The notes under the pieces: model-generated
Told to the model about the DNA's origin: nothing
The model's database searches: none
Seen by the model: only the letters and a program-made list of their open reading frames with translations
Assembly (NCBI GenBank): GCA_903632075.3
Contig: CAHIKZ030003453.1
Span: 206,001 to 270,000, forward strand
Reading direction: 5' to 3'
Source of the DNA: Acanthosepion pharaonis
Taxonomy: Eukaryota; Mollusca; Cephalopoda; Sepiida; Sepiidae
Length of the DNA stretch: 64,000 bases
Part shown: one piece after another, positions 59,301-62,584 of the stretch
Layout of the letters: each line of letters starts with the position of its first letter
How positions within the stretch are numbered: the first letter of the stretch is position 1
Translations under genes and position numbers: made by a program

Positions 59301-59492
59301 CTGCATCTGGGCAGAGGGAATTTGTGCCATGGCACCAGCGGCTGTAGAGCTAACAGGATATTGTTGCTGGCTTGGTTGTACATGAGTACCTTGAGGCAGA
59401 GGATGATGTGCTTGTTCAGCTGTAGGATACTGAAGACCGCTTGAAACTGCAGGCCCTTGAGGAACTGTAGGTGTGGCATGACTCATCTGGGT
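17619..59492 (-). CDS. PTPN23: PTPN23 / HD-PTP, 3' portion (10 exons; 5' end outside window)
   Basis: HD-PTP is a cytosolic and endosomal ESCRT adaptor with a Bro1 domain, a V domain, a proline-rich region, a PTP-like domain and a C-terminal tail. The visible part, in transcript order, is exons 59492-58412, 55043-53968, 47304-47208, 46156-46092, 44149-44012, 41101-40973, 39911-39859, 35629-35525, 21522-21323 and 18277-17619. All boundaries are AG/GT and all phases agree (3603 nt, 1200 codons plus stop). Residues about 1-700 are P/Q/S-rich. About 720-982 is a PTP domain with KNRDPHVMPYDDSRV, DDYINAS and HCSNGVGRSG. The tail ends DPLSSLDPLWSINK, matching the conserved HD-PTP C terminus. The order and the tail distinguish it from other PTPs. 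Bro1 exons are not seen. The WPD-loop Asp is Val, so it is probably a pseudophosphatase. One intron holds the Polinton-like element. Confidence 0.93.
18278..21322 (-). other. PTPN23: PTPN23 last intron
   Basis: GT/AG intron. Contents are a SINE family 2 copy (about 18890-19160), (TA)n at 19176-19220, poly-A runs, and two dispersed-repeat copies (20520-20740 and 20915-21080). Both copies share cttgaagaggt/cttgaacaggt and (a)aaccctagacttgaa-like blocks with 8095-8260, and with 39460-39700 in inverse orientation. Confidence 0.8.
21323..21522 (-). CDS. PTPN23: PTPN23 exon: P-loop SNGVGRSG and end of PTP domain
   Basis: This 200-nt exon completes the P-loop (Ser codon split across the intron, then NGVGRSGTF) and continues with YAGVQEVNCANGM and LKFCYDAILYHAEDLLMKR. 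It resembles the HD-PTP AAVQEVEAGNG and RFCYEAV segments more than other PTPs. The acceptor is cttttcag; the donor is AAAC|GTGAGT. The split codon with the last exon gives Arg. Confidence 0.93.
21655..22000 (+). repeat. Degenerate tandem repeat
   Basis: Blocks beginning aataggagtaga/aataggagtaaatag recur at about 21657, 21752 and 21892, each followed by ttcacctatc/tttacctatc. An inverted partial copy lies near 21130-21190. Confidence 0.5.
22138..22396 (+). repeat. Partial MITE copy left of the virus-like element
   Basis: In the same order and orientation it matches the interior of the MITE at 36725-37232: ttttaaaaagtgatgattagaat, then aataattttatatttacaa. It leaves direct repeats about 14.6 kb apart on either side of the element. 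Confidence 0.7.
22397..23226. other. Left flank of element: no gene recognised
   Basis: It contains a degenerate pyrimidine-rich block (about 22530-22650, CTAT/TCTAT-like), short ORFs on both strands without recognisable domains, and the 26-bp palindrome. No match to the right flank that would reveal a target-site duplication was found by eye. Confidence 0.5.
23144..23169. repeat. 26-bp perfect palindrome
   Basis: TTTGCCTACTACT is followed directly by its exact reverse complement, with no loop, 57 bp outside the outermost ACAAGC of the left TIR. Confidence 0.9.
23227..23368 (+). repeat. Left terminal inverted repeat with 22-bp iterated ACAAGC motif
   Basis: Positions 23250-23368 pair with the reverse complement of 34673-34790, differing by one substitution and a 1-bp A-run difference. 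ACAAGC starts at 23229, 23251, 23273, 23295 and 23317, exactly 22 bp apart. The outermost copy (23229) has no counterpart on the right. A TATA-like ttatataaaaag follows at about 23370, which could drive the plus-strand gene string. Confidence 0.9.
23424..23702 (+). CDS. Phospholipase A2-like protein (parvovirus VP1-type fold)
   Basis: This 92-residue protein has PGYNFNGPGTNL (calcium-loop GPG at 8-10) and DEIAMHHDICY (catalytic His-Asp at 40-41). These are the two signature blocks of the PLA2 domain found in parvovirus VP1 unique regions and in many Polinton-related elements. In parvoviruses the enzyme breaches endosomal membrane during entry; the same role here is inference. It is the first gene inside the left TIR, 11 bp before the penton gene, and its C-terminal half is a charged helix. 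The start chosen is the ATG immediately before PGYNF; an upstream ATG at 23418 is in another frame and closes quickly. It appears intact. Confidence 0.85.
   Translation: MPGYNFNGPGTNLKKRLDENNNPRPFSKPINAVDEIAMHHDICYAQKTSQKTCDEKMLEELEKIRMSTTREEIERLITYYIIKLKNKLNIKI
23714..24427 (+). CDS. Penton/minor capsid protein (single jelly-roll)
   Basis: The protein is 237 residues, the usual size for Polinton minor capsid (penton) proteins. Recognisable blocks are IPNGAYNITDLNTFI near residue 75, a central LLGF motif, VNVVEGSSIN, FFPNVGFGHKI, then IYLPIS and RLLDQKGNL, ending in IRIHLRQ. That order and the basic end are typical of the family, which forms the pentameric vertices beside the double jelly-roll hexon. 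It is intact, starts in an AAAATGG context and follows the PLA2-like gene closely. The fold assignment rests on motif recognition rather than a structure prediction. Confidence 0.82.
   Translation: MERVKLSQSLFFTFRGSEHHFRFNPELFYDKPLEMALHYISTYNSIPNVIDCEIEISLMGIPAKKIKIPNGAYNITDLNTFIKKELEKIIQGNNDVFLLEPIPTTSKSLLKIKSPIINLRLNDPLKKLLGFNNNDISVGENTSDNVVDIMNVTSINVEVNVVEGSSINLIKQPIIYSFFPNVGFGHKIIKDVNNPIYLPISQNPLAGIKIRLLDQKGNLINNLNEVVDIRIHLRQAE
24460..25090 (+). pseudogene. Conserved core/membrane-active virion protein, frameshifted
   Basis: Two reading frames behave as one gene. A 57-codon frame (24460-24633) contains QKEKLEKAKK and ITQTQLKKL. A second frame begins just after a run of seven A at 24624-24630 and continues to 25090. 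The second part has an Ala/Gly/Leu-rich amphipathic stretch (MLAGLASKFLPMLAGAAK), then NGLYLKRGG with a CAC motif and a Gly-rich hydrophobic end. Polinton and adintovirus relatives carry these two parts as one protein; comparison with adenovirus pVI/pX-like membrane-lytic or core proteins is inference. If the shift is real, an ATG at 24701 could still start the 129-residue C-terminal part alone. It lies between the penton and protease genes, where precursors of maturation are often found. Confidence 0.7.
25093..25536 (+). CDS. Adenain-like maturation cysteine protease (C5/Ulp1 fold)
   Basis: This 147-residue protein has the catalytic array of adenovirus-type proteases: His67 in GTHWVC, Asp82 in YFDSYG, Gln113 and Cys120 in VQPDNTVICGHLC. 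The Gln-to-Cys spacing of seven equals that of adenain. In relatives the enzyme cleaves capsid and core precursors during virion maturation. The gene starts two bases after the preceding stop and is followed four bases later by a small zinc-binding gene. It is intact and slightly shorter than the adenovirus enzyme, as usual for Polintons. Confidence is high because both motifs and neighbours agree. Confidence 0.9.
   Translation: MEKIKKILKAQGIKNYNKALSNRDLENLVKDPNFRGWFMRDQLKDKIPKEIESGILNLDHSKNPGTHWVCWIKNKNLIIYFDSYGTSIPLELLFYLRKAKNYQKVYCSTLKVQPDNTVICGHLCVYVINEQPKTLEKFLNIIFNLLS
25541..25780 (+). CDS. Small zinc-binding protein (HNH/endonuclease VII-type N-terminal ribbon)
   Basis: A 79-residue Lys/Asn-rich protein with CSTCKTEKPVTDYYK and QCKACVNIKKR. 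It has two CxxC pairs about 27 residues apart, a layout common at the N terminus of phage-type HNH/endonuclease VII proteins. It ends after a Lys/Asn/Pro repeat tail without the HNH part. A similar CxxC module recurs directly downstream of the polymerase (29071-29464), so the two may be duplicates. Function is unknown; DNA binding is plausible. It sits between the protease and polymerase genes with two-base spacing to the next ATG. Confidence 0.7.
   Translation: METKKCSTCKTEKPVTDYYKNTSRKDNLQSQCKACVNIKKRLHYQNNKEKYKKAYQEFLKRNPNYTKKNPEKNPEKNPN
25783..29066 (+). pseudogene. Protein-primed family B DNA polymerase (pPolB), three frame breaks
   Basis: This is about 1,090 codons spread over three long frames (25783-26301, 26476-27795, 27885-29066) and a short middle piece. 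Visible motifs are a C..C...H...C finger near 26590-26660; ExoI YCDFES (26746); ExoII HNGSNYDFHF (about 27040); ExoIII YLKTDVLLLAD (about 27480); polymerase A LDANNLYGWAM (about 27855); B KLMINSFYGK (about 28320); and C SDTDS (about 28610). This is the protein-primed PolB of Polintons, which replicates linear DNA from a terminal protein. Frame changes fall at A-runs near 26278-26287, about 26380-26400 and about 27772-27785; the first two compensate. All catalytic motifs are preserved, so the copy is young or the shifts are assembly artefacts. Confidence 0.93.
29071..29464 (+). pseudogene. Zinc-ribbon plus HNH/endonuclease VII-like protein, frameshifted
   Basis: The first frame (29071-29286) encodes CKKCLQEKPLMDFY and CKECCKKE, paired CxxC motifs similar to the protein at 25541-25780. 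The next frame, open from about 29266 to the stop at 29462-29464, encodes LDHCDLSGYPRFIICSNCN. That is the His/Cys layout of endonuclease VII-type HNH nucleases. The two pieces are probably one protein broken by a small indel near 29258-29285. A structure-resolving or recombination nuclease role is inference. The start is the ATG five bases after the polymerase stop; an earlier in-frame ATG lies inside the polymerase gene. It meets the opposing gene tail-to-tail, overlapping by 12 bp. Confidence 0.65.
29453..29777 (-). CDS. Putative SSB-like (OB-fold) protein
   Basis: A 107-residue protein (119 if the upstream in-frame ATG at 29812 is used, which would overlap the preceding gene by 17 bp). 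It contains LKVGVRYLIKSAEFTKTKYG, IYLPKRYSNI and a very acidic Asp/Glu/Ser tail. Short proteins with the TK(Y/F)GK...(Y/F)LP.R(Y/F)S pattern recur in Polinton-like elements. The beta-strand pattern and acidic C terminus resemble single-stranded DNA-binding proteins; that role is inference. It is the last gene of the minus string and its end overlaps the HNH-like gene. Confidence 0.6.
29796..30191 (-). CDS. Two-transmembrane-segment protein of unknown function
   Basis: A 131-residue protein. A basic N-terminal helix precedes hydrophobic segments at about 31-55 (IISFIEVLEIILLLTSLIGS) and 61-80 (EVTILAAIASFFNGLTIAIK), followed by a charged helical C-terminal half. The helical-hairpin layout superficially resembles SLATT-type two-TM proteins, but I cannot assign a family. 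It lies four bases after the fibre-like gene. A role in virion membrane, entry or lysis would be speculation. Confidence 0.6.
   Translation of the reverse strand: MSLNNISHFRLTEVKEARELIKKDILKSKRIISFIEVLEIILLLTSLIGSSLSAILKDQPEVTILAAIASFFNGLTIAIKLRQSKEEKKLVTLKHTKKNLNIKISKALDDDEIDHEDFERIIDMTDSEKTS
30196..31236 (-). CDS. Fibre-like protein with phage-tail-type repeats
   Basis: About 346 residues from the ATG at 31236 (MDVFGRSL). An earlier in-frame ATG at 31290 would overlap the ATPase gene by 44 bp, so I prefer the shorter form, 11 bp past that gene. Six imperfect repeats of about 27-38 residues share the pattern NNKI.NL.DPTNPQDAATKKYVD. It ends with a C-terminal beta-rich domain of about 110 residues (CRLEKIKIIYYF at the end). 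Such repeats occur in tail fibres of phages and in fibre candidates of Polinton-like elements, where they form trimeric stalks. A host-attachment role is inference. The frame is intact. Confidence 0.7.
   Translation of the reverse strand: MDVFGRSLKESNIQYSEIKNTDYVKNGIAQGEINMNNKKIINVKDPSNPQDVVTKKYFHNNKAINSSGNINMKNRFIYNLQTGTNGTDAVNKFYVDTNTLLKNKDIDLTNHKITNLAEPTNPQDAATKKYSDLNRWYGDMGNNRIVNLGDPTNAQDAATKKYVDAKNFSGDMKNNKIINLADPVKLTDAANRKYVDNAIFVGDMSRNKIVRLGDPTDPEDAANKKYVDNKLKSKVISFSPLKTGQTKNVNIGVSKSKVISLKILTATYSMARRATVTISPPDIDSEYVTLTFESPYLKTLSFTIVWLDDTTLQLSGLKSGYLDIRNGSGAADDRCRLEKIKIIYYF
31247..31999 (-). CDS. Genome-packaging ATPase (FtsK/HerA, A32-like)
   Basis: A 250-residue protein with Walker A GKSGSGKT at 30-37 and Walker B LIIFDD at 135-140. 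A downstream ISQNFFKLPRQTIRENANLI segment is typical of viral packaging ATPases of the adenovirus/PRD1/Polinton lineage. The enzyme pumps DNA into preformed capsids. The size is usual for the family and the frame is intact. The start follows the end of the capsid gene (stop at 32006-32004) by only four bases. Confidence 0.92.
   Translation of the reverse strand: MGIENLSSIPVIQRNNHEILPRSIRGIIVGKSGSGKTNLLMNLLLKDGYLDYDNLMVYGKSLFQEEYKLLKKLEDFSKDQVLKLFRAQNTYDIEEVIKKVKSFNLKIKPDIKVTFFDNDEDILDPAEISKQNKNLIIFDDIIGEKQRVCEDYYTRGRHSNIDCFYISQNFFKLPRQTIRENANLIMVFRQDNKSLNHIYQDYVSDDFTFKEFKKMFNKILEDPHGFLTIDQTKTKRDGKYKDKLTPLYFL
32004..33274 (-). pseudogene. Double jelly-roll major capsid protein (hexon-like), frameshift near C terminus
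   Basis: The open frame 33274-32129 gives 381 residues with a Polinton-type major capsid start (SITEYEYHKFTPVN), DLITLPCESYFYFEGRL, FNQITYLINEQEVEVVNYPG and a conserved LNARRYPL block. The natural C terminus lies in another frame from about 32215 to a stop at 32006-32004 (containing PIYVFDVSRYT). This implies a 1-base shift between about 32200 and 32220, with no long homopolymer there. The full span of about 420 residues matches the F54H12.2-like capsid family. The protein would form the pseudohexagonal capsomers. Its neighbours, the ATPase and basic protein genes, fit a morphogenesis module. Confidence 0.85.
33290..33658 (-). CDS. Lysine-rich basic protein (possible core/DNA-binding protein)
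   Basis: A 122-residue protein, strongly basic throughout, with a helical segment (FTELFKTLSSIVTKEAVIEG) followed by Lys/Pro/Thr-rich KPKRKPKSIQKIKTK. Its composition and position before the capsid gene recall DNA-condensing or minor core proteins of adenovirus-like genomes, but no family signature is visible. The upstream gene ends at 33660, one base beyond this start. Intact. Confidence 0.6.
   Translation of the reverse strand: MYIKKEIKVKRKAKGDGLFTELFKTLSSIVTKEAVIEGSKKGIQKGLEEGLKIAGKKGTEKVMDLIKPKRKPKSIQKIKTKIIKGPKTITTITEKTPKNKKIKKIDNKVIEDIFGESLKIVI
33660..34557 (-). pseudogene. Conserved Polinton structural protein (unknown role), with frameshift and stop
   Basis: It spans about 299 codons. 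The gene starts at the ATG at 34557 (MATARKLNLMQQVANL) and changes frame near 34480-34500 beside an A-run. It runs through PRKSPGPLGAKYL and FIGEDNILLNNKEYEMTDTLYRALS, then hits an in-frame TGA at about 34086-34088. Beyond it the same frame stays open to 33660 (DWDYSTTNLPKTGTSLYNKE, then KASRAAGNTG). The PRPGPLG, GEDI.ID..Y.GT.GL and AGNTG blocks recur in many Polinton-type elements and probably mark a minor capsid or scaffold protein; the role is unproven. The ORF at 34086-34334 is the middle third only. Confidence 0.72.
34518..34649 (-). CDS. Possible 43-residue basic/hydrophobic peptide
   Basis: The ATG at 34649 lies in the same A-rich AAAAATGG context as the other element genes. The peptide begins MANLFKRRKLLKLRFKLLLL, arginine/lysine/leucine-rich like small virion core or membrane-active peptides. 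It overlaps the start of the next gene in another frame. It may simply be leader sequence between the right TIR and the first large gene. Low confidence. Confidence 0.3.
   Translation of the reverse strand: MANLFKRRKLLKLRFKLLLLRFINYLFNSIKWPQQENLTLCNK
34673..34790 (-). repeat. Right terminal inverted repeat with iterated GCTTGT motif
   Basis: This is the reverse-complement partner of 23250-23368. GCTTGT starts at 34719, 34741, 34763 and 34784 (22, 22 and 21 bp spacing; the 21 comes from the 1-bp indel). Similarity stops abruptly at ttatagcaac. Confidence 0.9.
34785..34946 (+). other. Right flank: short unexplained coding-like stretch
   Basis: Directly outside the right TIR, a plus-strand frame reads NYCSNEYYQASSINASDIQR and then an Ile/Val-rich stretch ending LQRALRK and a stop. 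It has more balanced composition than its surroundings and looks like a protein C terminus, but I do not recognise it. Its apparent Met lies inside the TIR. It could be a remnant of the element or sequence disrupted by it, or chance. Confidence 0.25.
35085..35330. repeat. Tandem duplication of about 121 bp
   Basis: The block gctcttgctacataaattca...ttttgtaaagtaaatcatgtt occurs twice in tandem (starting about 35114 and 35236), nearly identical. Confidence 0.9.
35525..35629 (-). CDS. PTPN23: PTPN23 exon: FPEKIPYLLQFI to IVHC
   Basis: This 105-nt exon encodes GFPEKIPYLLQFIAEVHAFY, then RQQRSLTKPVIVHC and two bases of the next codon. It ends exactly at the P-loop cysteine. The acceptor is ctctctag; the donor is GCAG|GTGAGT. 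The following intron is 14,002 nt and contains the virus-like element. Confidence 0.92.
35658..36385. repeat. Tandem duplication of about 363 bp
   Basis: Unit 1 (35658-36000) and unit 2 (36021-36385) share ttggaatttgacacacaac/ttggagtttgacatacagc, gatcaataagtctgtagc, ttttcacagaataat, aatttattgatgtacctatg and catccttgagtataac. Diverged, so older than the 121-bp one. Confidence 0.85.
36725..37232. mobile_element. MITE with about 48-bp TIRs
   Basis: Left arm 36725-36772 (tgtcaaaagg...ttttaactacc) is the inverse of 37184-37232 (ggtagttaaaataat...ccttttgaca), with several mismatches. The interior is non-coding. A partial copy lies at 22138-22396. Confidence 0.8.
39460..39700 (-). mobile_element. 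Dispersed repeat, inverse copy of the 20520/20915 family
   Basis: The minus strand shows tacaagacccaagaaccacc, gtaagaggcacagtttatag and ttgaccctagacttaaacag, matching the + copies at 20915, 20520 and 8095. Confidence 0.65.
39859..39911 (-). CDS. PTPN23: PTPN23 exon: WPD-loop exon (reads WPV)
   Basis: This 53-nt exon encodes TKQARTVVHLQYQNWPV plus AG of the next codon (Ser with the following exon). It is the catalytic WPD loop of PTPs, but the general-acid Asp is Val. The upstream intron on the sense strand is dominated by a 690-bp pyrimidine tract. Confidence 0.88.
40135..40830. repeat. 690-bp polypurine (GAAA/GGAGAAAA) tract
   Basis: An almost uninterrupted A/G strand built from (GAAA)n and GGAGAAAAAGAAAG units, preceded by (GT)n(GA)n. 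On the PTPN23 sense strand it is a pyrimidine tract that fills most of the intron between the exons at 41101-40973 and 39911-39859. Long ORFs here (276 and 299 aa) are artefacts. Confidence 0.97.
40973..41101 (-). CDS. PTPN23: PTPN23 exon: YWPTEKG region of PTP domain
   Basis: This 129-nt exon (43 codons, phase 0 to 0) begins KYPTYWPTEKGQTIQHG, the K..YWP.. segment of PTP domains. The acceptor is aataaacag and the donor GAG|GTAAGT. A 40-bp-arm foldback lies 76 nt upstream of the acceptor (41177-41276). Confidence 0.9.
41177..41276. repeat. Foldback: 40-bp arms, 20-nt loop
   Basis: Arms 41177-41216 and 41237-41276 pair with about four mismatches (aaatttgacatgtttt.../...aaaacatgtcaaattt). It lies in a PTPN23 intron, 76 nt upstream of the exon at 41101. 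Confidence 0.9.
41341..41882 (-). mobile_element. Mariner-like remnant
   Basis: The ends gttctgatcaaaaagtattg and (inverse) gtcagatcaaaaagtatcag form short TIRs. The interior, read on the minus strand, resembles the C-terminal mariner transposase region with stops. Length about 540 bp. Confidence 0.6.
42050..42900 (-). mobile_element. Jockey-like LINE 3' fragment
   Basis: The minus frames give LLTGARIGWSTLTPLKLNSL, ESNSLHLLGLTLTADLRWNK and LQIYKTTIRPCMEYCCHIWA, then LDKIQRRICNLIWP. This is the thumb and downstream region of a LINE RT, followed by a GC-richer tail (ccccaagcaaggcgtgaagc) near 42050. Related minus-strand tail at 60395-60780. Confidence 0.8.
42901..44011. other. PTPN23 intron, repeat-poor; tRNA-like segment near 43040
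   Basis: caagtgaggattgaactcac at 43050 resembles an inverted B box of another SINE. Otherwise nothing recognised. Confidence 0.4.
44012..44149 (-). CDS. PTPN23: PTPN23 exon: IATQ..FW core strand/helix
   Basis: This 138-nt exon (46 codons, phase 0 to 0) contains FIATQFPLNVTLVDFWIMVY and IVKLFSEAEAGK. These match the PTP core motif (I/V)ATQ.P...T..DFW.M(V/I). Gly is usual after ATQ and Phe is seen here. The acceptor is cttgcag; the donor is AAA|GTGAGA. Confidence 0.92.
44945..44988. repeat. (TA)n microsatellite
   Basis: Pure TA run of about 44 bp in the intron between exons 44149-44012 and 46156-46092. The same intron also contains an AT-only-like stretch at 45330-45500. Confidence 0.95.
46092..46156 (-). 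CDS. PTPN23: PTPN23 exon: DDYINAS motif
   Basis: This 65-nt exon encodes DDSRVLLTSQKDDYINASWL and a final D. DDYINAS is the invariant (N/D)YINAS block of classical PTP domains. The acceptor is ttttttccag; the donor is GAT|GTAAGT. Its phases fit both neighbours. Confidence 0.92.
46820..47090. repeat. 28-bp minisatellite
   Basis: Units gcaagacgaaaagcggcata plus gaaaatgt repeat about six times between about 46928 and 47075, with diverged units back to about 46840. Because 28 is not a multiple of three, the overlapping ORFs shift register and are artefacts. Confidence 0.93.
47208..47304 (-). CDS. PTPN23: PTPN23 exon: start of PTP domain (pTyr loop region)
   Basis: This 97-nt exon encodes ELCDEQDKESRKRSMAAARC followed by DAMKNRDPHVMP. 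The KNR motif followed by MPYDDSRV (the Tyr codon is completed in the next exon) is the phosphotyrosine-recognition-loop region typical of PTP domains. The acceptor is cttgtag; the donor is CCTT|GTAAGT. It leaves phase 1. Confidence 0.9.
49590..51298 (+). mobile_element. Tc1-like DNA transposon with about 200-bp IR/DR-type TIRs
   Basis: 49590-49795 and the reverse complement of 51110-51298 match over about 200 bp. Each arm carries an AAGTGAAC-like repeat at its outer edge (49591) and inner edge (about 49774), as in IR/DR Tc1 elements. The interior (about 50160-51110, plus) is a decayed transposase recognisable by GWIFQQDNDPKH and SPDLNPIEIL. Between left TIR and transposase are three tandem blocks gttagcacagtttt(t)c(c)An (49905, 50012, 50085). 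Confidence 0.88.
51830..52250 (-). other. Decayed Arg/Glu-rich coding remnant
   Basis: The minus frame reads ERVAQRRRHETEDANARRAV before a stop, with similar R/E-rich segments upstream. Such repeats occur in transposon-encoded proteins (Helitron-type N termini among others). The family is uncertain. Confidence 0.35.
52940..53070 (-). mobile_element. tRNA-like SINE segment
   Basis: cagcaggatttaaacctgga looks like an inverted T arm/B box, followed by a tRNA-like segment ending at tctagtgtgcttcaactgcacggctagaga. Partial. Confidence 0.4.
53309..53815 (+). mobile_element. Mariner-like remnant with transposase N terminus
   Basis: SQSVIATQKAFCAHF and TTGSALKRKPPGRPQS match the HTH and GRP-box region of mariner/Tc-type transposases. 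The ends agggtgtggcagaaatat and (inverse) agagtgcgacggaaatac form imperfect TIRs. It is only about 500 bp, so deleted internally. Confidence 0.65.
53968..55043 (-). CDS. PTPN23: PTPN23 exon: poly-Q/proline-rich region part 2 and pre-PTP linker
   Basis: It encodes about 359 residues. The first two-thirds is Q/P/H-rich, with runs of six and seven glutamines. The end is a conserved charged helical stretch (LDDILSSSPEN, then DPYQDKDTLDKF, then SPLDSIWK) that aligns in order with the segment preceding the PTP domain in vertebrate HD-PTP. The acceptor is tttag before 55043; the donor is AAG|GTAAAA after 53968. The open frame continues nine bases into the intron before it closes, so the donor rather than the stop defines the exon end. 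Confidence 0.88.
55044..58411 (-). other. PTPN23: PTPN23 intron between the two P/Q-rich exons
   Basis: It holds two (TA)n runs (56042-56085 and 56323-56370) flanking a foldback, and a SINE family 1 copy at about 58150-58380. No other gene seen. Confidence 0.75.
56177..56317. repeat. Foldback/MITE: about 65-bp arms, 9-nt loop
   Basis: Arms 56177-56244 and 56254-56317 pair imperfectly from atgttttaaaaggg to tcaggtg. It is flanked on both sides by (TA)n. Confidence 0.88.
58412..59492 (-). CDS. PTPN23: PTPN23 exon: proline-rich region part 1
   Basis: The open frame runs from the acceptor (gatcag before 59492) to the donor GTAAGT after 58412. It encodes about 360 residues rich in P, Q, S, Y and G, low-complexity and without a globular fold. 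This corresponds to the long proline-rich linker of HD-PTP, which in vertebrates docks ESCRT and endocytic partners. It enters in phase 0 and leaves one base (G) that combines with CA of the next exon to give an Ala codon. I see no P(S/T)AP late-domain motif in it. The Met near the 5' end is internal; nothing indicates a translation start here. Confidence 0.85.
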
Positions 59493-60394
59493 CTGATCAA
59501 GAAAAGGAAAATATAAACAATTGATGAGAGATTAAAAGTTATGAGCAGTGCCCATGAAAATTTTACAGCTTTTTTATTAGATTGTTCTAACGAATACTAA
59601 TTTTTAATTTAATGACAAAAGAAGCTCCTTTTGAGTTCTATGAGTATAAAATATCCATGGAAATTCCCCTCTTGTATCGTTAAATATTTGAACTTAACAA
59701 CTTTAACCAAATATTGCAATAACAATCATAATTATTAATACAGGTCATTATTTAATGAAGTAAGAGGGTACAAATGAAAAATGTTAAAAATTACAGGATT
59801 TTCCATTTCAACAGAAGCAGGCATTAGAGATATGAGAGTGTTACTGCCTTTTTCATCTTTCCCTTCTTTCTTTATTTTTCTCACTGAAACCAAACAGCAT
59901 CTCTGATATGTCTTTTCTATTTTTCCTCACAATCAAAACAGAATAGACCATTATTTATAAGGTATTGGCAGGACATAATGTATATGCTAACGAAGGAACA
60001 AGCAGAATTATAATTAAAATTCTAATATTAAAAAACATAACTATACAATTATAGAGAACATACAAACATTTCTAAATATACATACACTCAAACAATTTAT
60101 AAATAGAGAAATATTGATTGATGACAGGATAAAAGATTTTAGCAGCTACTAAGCAGGCTTGTAAGATAGTTATAGGCAAGTGATTTTTAAAAATGCTCAT
60201 TCACTCACTATTTGTCTGCCATCAGGAAATGTCAATGAAGAGACATTTTGTCATGATATCTGACCATATGATAGAGCACAGGGGGAGGTGGATTCATGCC
60301 TTTACTAACATCATTACTGTGAAGTTAACATTAGCAGCCTTAGTCAGGATTTGAACTTAGTTCACAGATACTGTTTTGCAGGCTTTTTTTATTT

Positions 60395-60800
60395 TTTAAT
60401 CATTTCACCCCAAGCAGGGCAATAAAGCCACTAAGACACGATGGGTTGTTTAGTATAAGAGAATATGAGGGGAAAAAAATATTAAGGAGAGAGAGAGAAT
60501 AAAAGAACACGAATTAAGACATAACGATTGACATTGCATTTAAATTTTTGAAGATCAAAGTTGTCTGGAAACCAAAAAGACAACTTTCAAATGGATGAAA
60601 GTTCCACAAGCAAGAAGTGTGAGAGAAGAAACTGTTAGCATTGAATTTACAGCTACATCTAGCAGTTTCAACTGTAAAATTATGAGACCTTGCCACCAAT
60701 CTAGTATTGTGCTTAAATTTTTAGAATCTAGGTAGCATAGAGTAAAGTTCATCAGAACTCTAGCACTATTAAATTCACTGGAATTCAAACTTTGAATTTC
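60395..60800 (-). mobile_element. LINE 3'-tail fragment
   Basis: atcatttcaccccaagcagg and gcaataaagccactaagac match (inverse) the cttagtggctttattgcctt blocks at 1645, 1873 and 7575. The adjacent sequence parallels 42060-42330. Confidence 0.65.
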
Positions 60801-61249
60801 TCAATCTCACACTCAAATAGTAGACTTCCACACACATTTACCTAGTAACTTTGATGGACACACTTCTCTATCTGATCTCTTCCTTACCTTCTCTCTGTAA
60901 TTATGTCATGCACAGCATCTATGTCTGCTTGGCAAATCTGACCACACAGTAGTGTCTATAGATATCTCTTTCATGCCAGCATATAAAATACCAAATGAAG
61001 CCACAATCTTCTCTGTGGTTCTCTATTGCCTGTTCAGTTGCTACAGCCATCAGGAATCACTTCTTCCAGCTATACCAGAGCAACAGGTTAGATTGTAATA
61101 GATATCTCTGTCACTGCTCACAATGAATGTAGGCATGTCCTCAAAGAGCCAAAAAGTCACTATTCGCTGATAGAATTAGACACCATAAAGCCTCTAACAT
61201 GTTTGGTTCTAGAGGTTACTAGCAGCTCTGCAAGTGTGTACTGAACAAG

Positions 61250-62520
61250 ATCACATTCTCAGTCCCTTTTCTCTTCAATCAATATGAAGTGTTGTCATCC
61301 ACTGTAGATAAAGCAGAGTGCTTTGCTTAGAAATTCTCTTCCAACTCCGCTTTTGACTCATCAAAGTATCTCTGTCTCATTTTCCACCTAGATCCCTACA
61401 AAGTTTGCAGATTTGACAGTATCCCTTGAATTATCCAAAAGAAATGTGCTCTTGAACTGGCTCCTGTTCTCTCGAAATTTTACAATAAATGTCTCACTAC
61501 ATCTTGCTTACCAACTTGTTGAAAGTGTTCCTCTGAAGTTCCTGTCTTTAAAAACTCTGGGGAACATTCTGATCCCTAGAATTATCACCTTATTGGCAAA
61601 GTATTAGAGGCTCTAATCACCGCCAAATTGGTTAAGCATCTTACAAGACCTCTTTTCCAATAAACAATGAGGCTTCCGTTTATCCAGGCCTACCATCGAA
61701 TGTGTTAACAGCTATCACTGAATTTGTCTATCAAGCTTTTGATGAGAACAGCAAAGCTTAGACTCTGGCTCTAGATATCTGAAAGGCATTCAACAGAGTG
61801 TGGCATTCTGGCCACTCTGAACAAATATTTGGCCTAATCCAATTTTTCCTAACAAATTGTGTAATGAAGATTATGTTGAATTTCATATTAATGCAGGTGT
61901 TCCCAATAGCTCTATTCTCAGGCATGCACTGTTTCTGATCTTTATCAACAAGGTTCTCTATATCATCAGTTTCCAACTAGGCATCTATGCAGATGACAAA
62001 TATTTACTCCTGTCTTAGTAGCAAGTTCGACAGACCTGACAAAGTAAACCTGCTAACTACTCTTGAAAACAACCTCCAATCAGTGGTTAACTGGGGCAAG
62101 AAATAGCTTGTAAATTTTAACACCATAAAAATAAAACAACTTTGATTTAATCACATAATTGATAAGTTTTTTTTGCCTGTTATCAGCATGGCTCATGTTA
62201 AATTCCAGAAGAGCAACTATTTGAACTTTCTCGGACTCATGTTTTCCACTGACAGAATCAATTGCTACATCTACTGGTAGGAAAGTTGGTTCACTGTGTC
62301 ATGTAAGAAAATTCTTCTTATCAGAATCCATCTTGCACATTTATAAATCTACCATTTATAAAGACAAGTTAAAGAGTAACTTCTCATCTGTCAATGTCCC
62401 TGATACTAACTTTGAGCAAGTTGCCCTGGATAGAAATACCTGGAGATATTTGTGCCAGAGTGGTATCAGAAATTTTAAAATCAGTCATAGTGACTGGCTA
62501 ACAGACAAAAGACAGTGACG
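61250..62520 (+). mobile_element. Degenerate Jockey-like LINE reverse transcriptase
   Basis: Plus-strand fragments PPNWLSILQDLFSNKQ, HINAGVPNSSILRHALFLIF, INKVLYI and LGIYADDKYLL form the RT core in order. The catalytic YADD block is visible. Many stops and shifts. Confidence 0.8.
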
Positions 62521-62584
62521 AAAATGGTCAGCAAATATTCATGTTGCTATGCCCTAGGATCCTTGCTGTTGCACAATGTTAATT

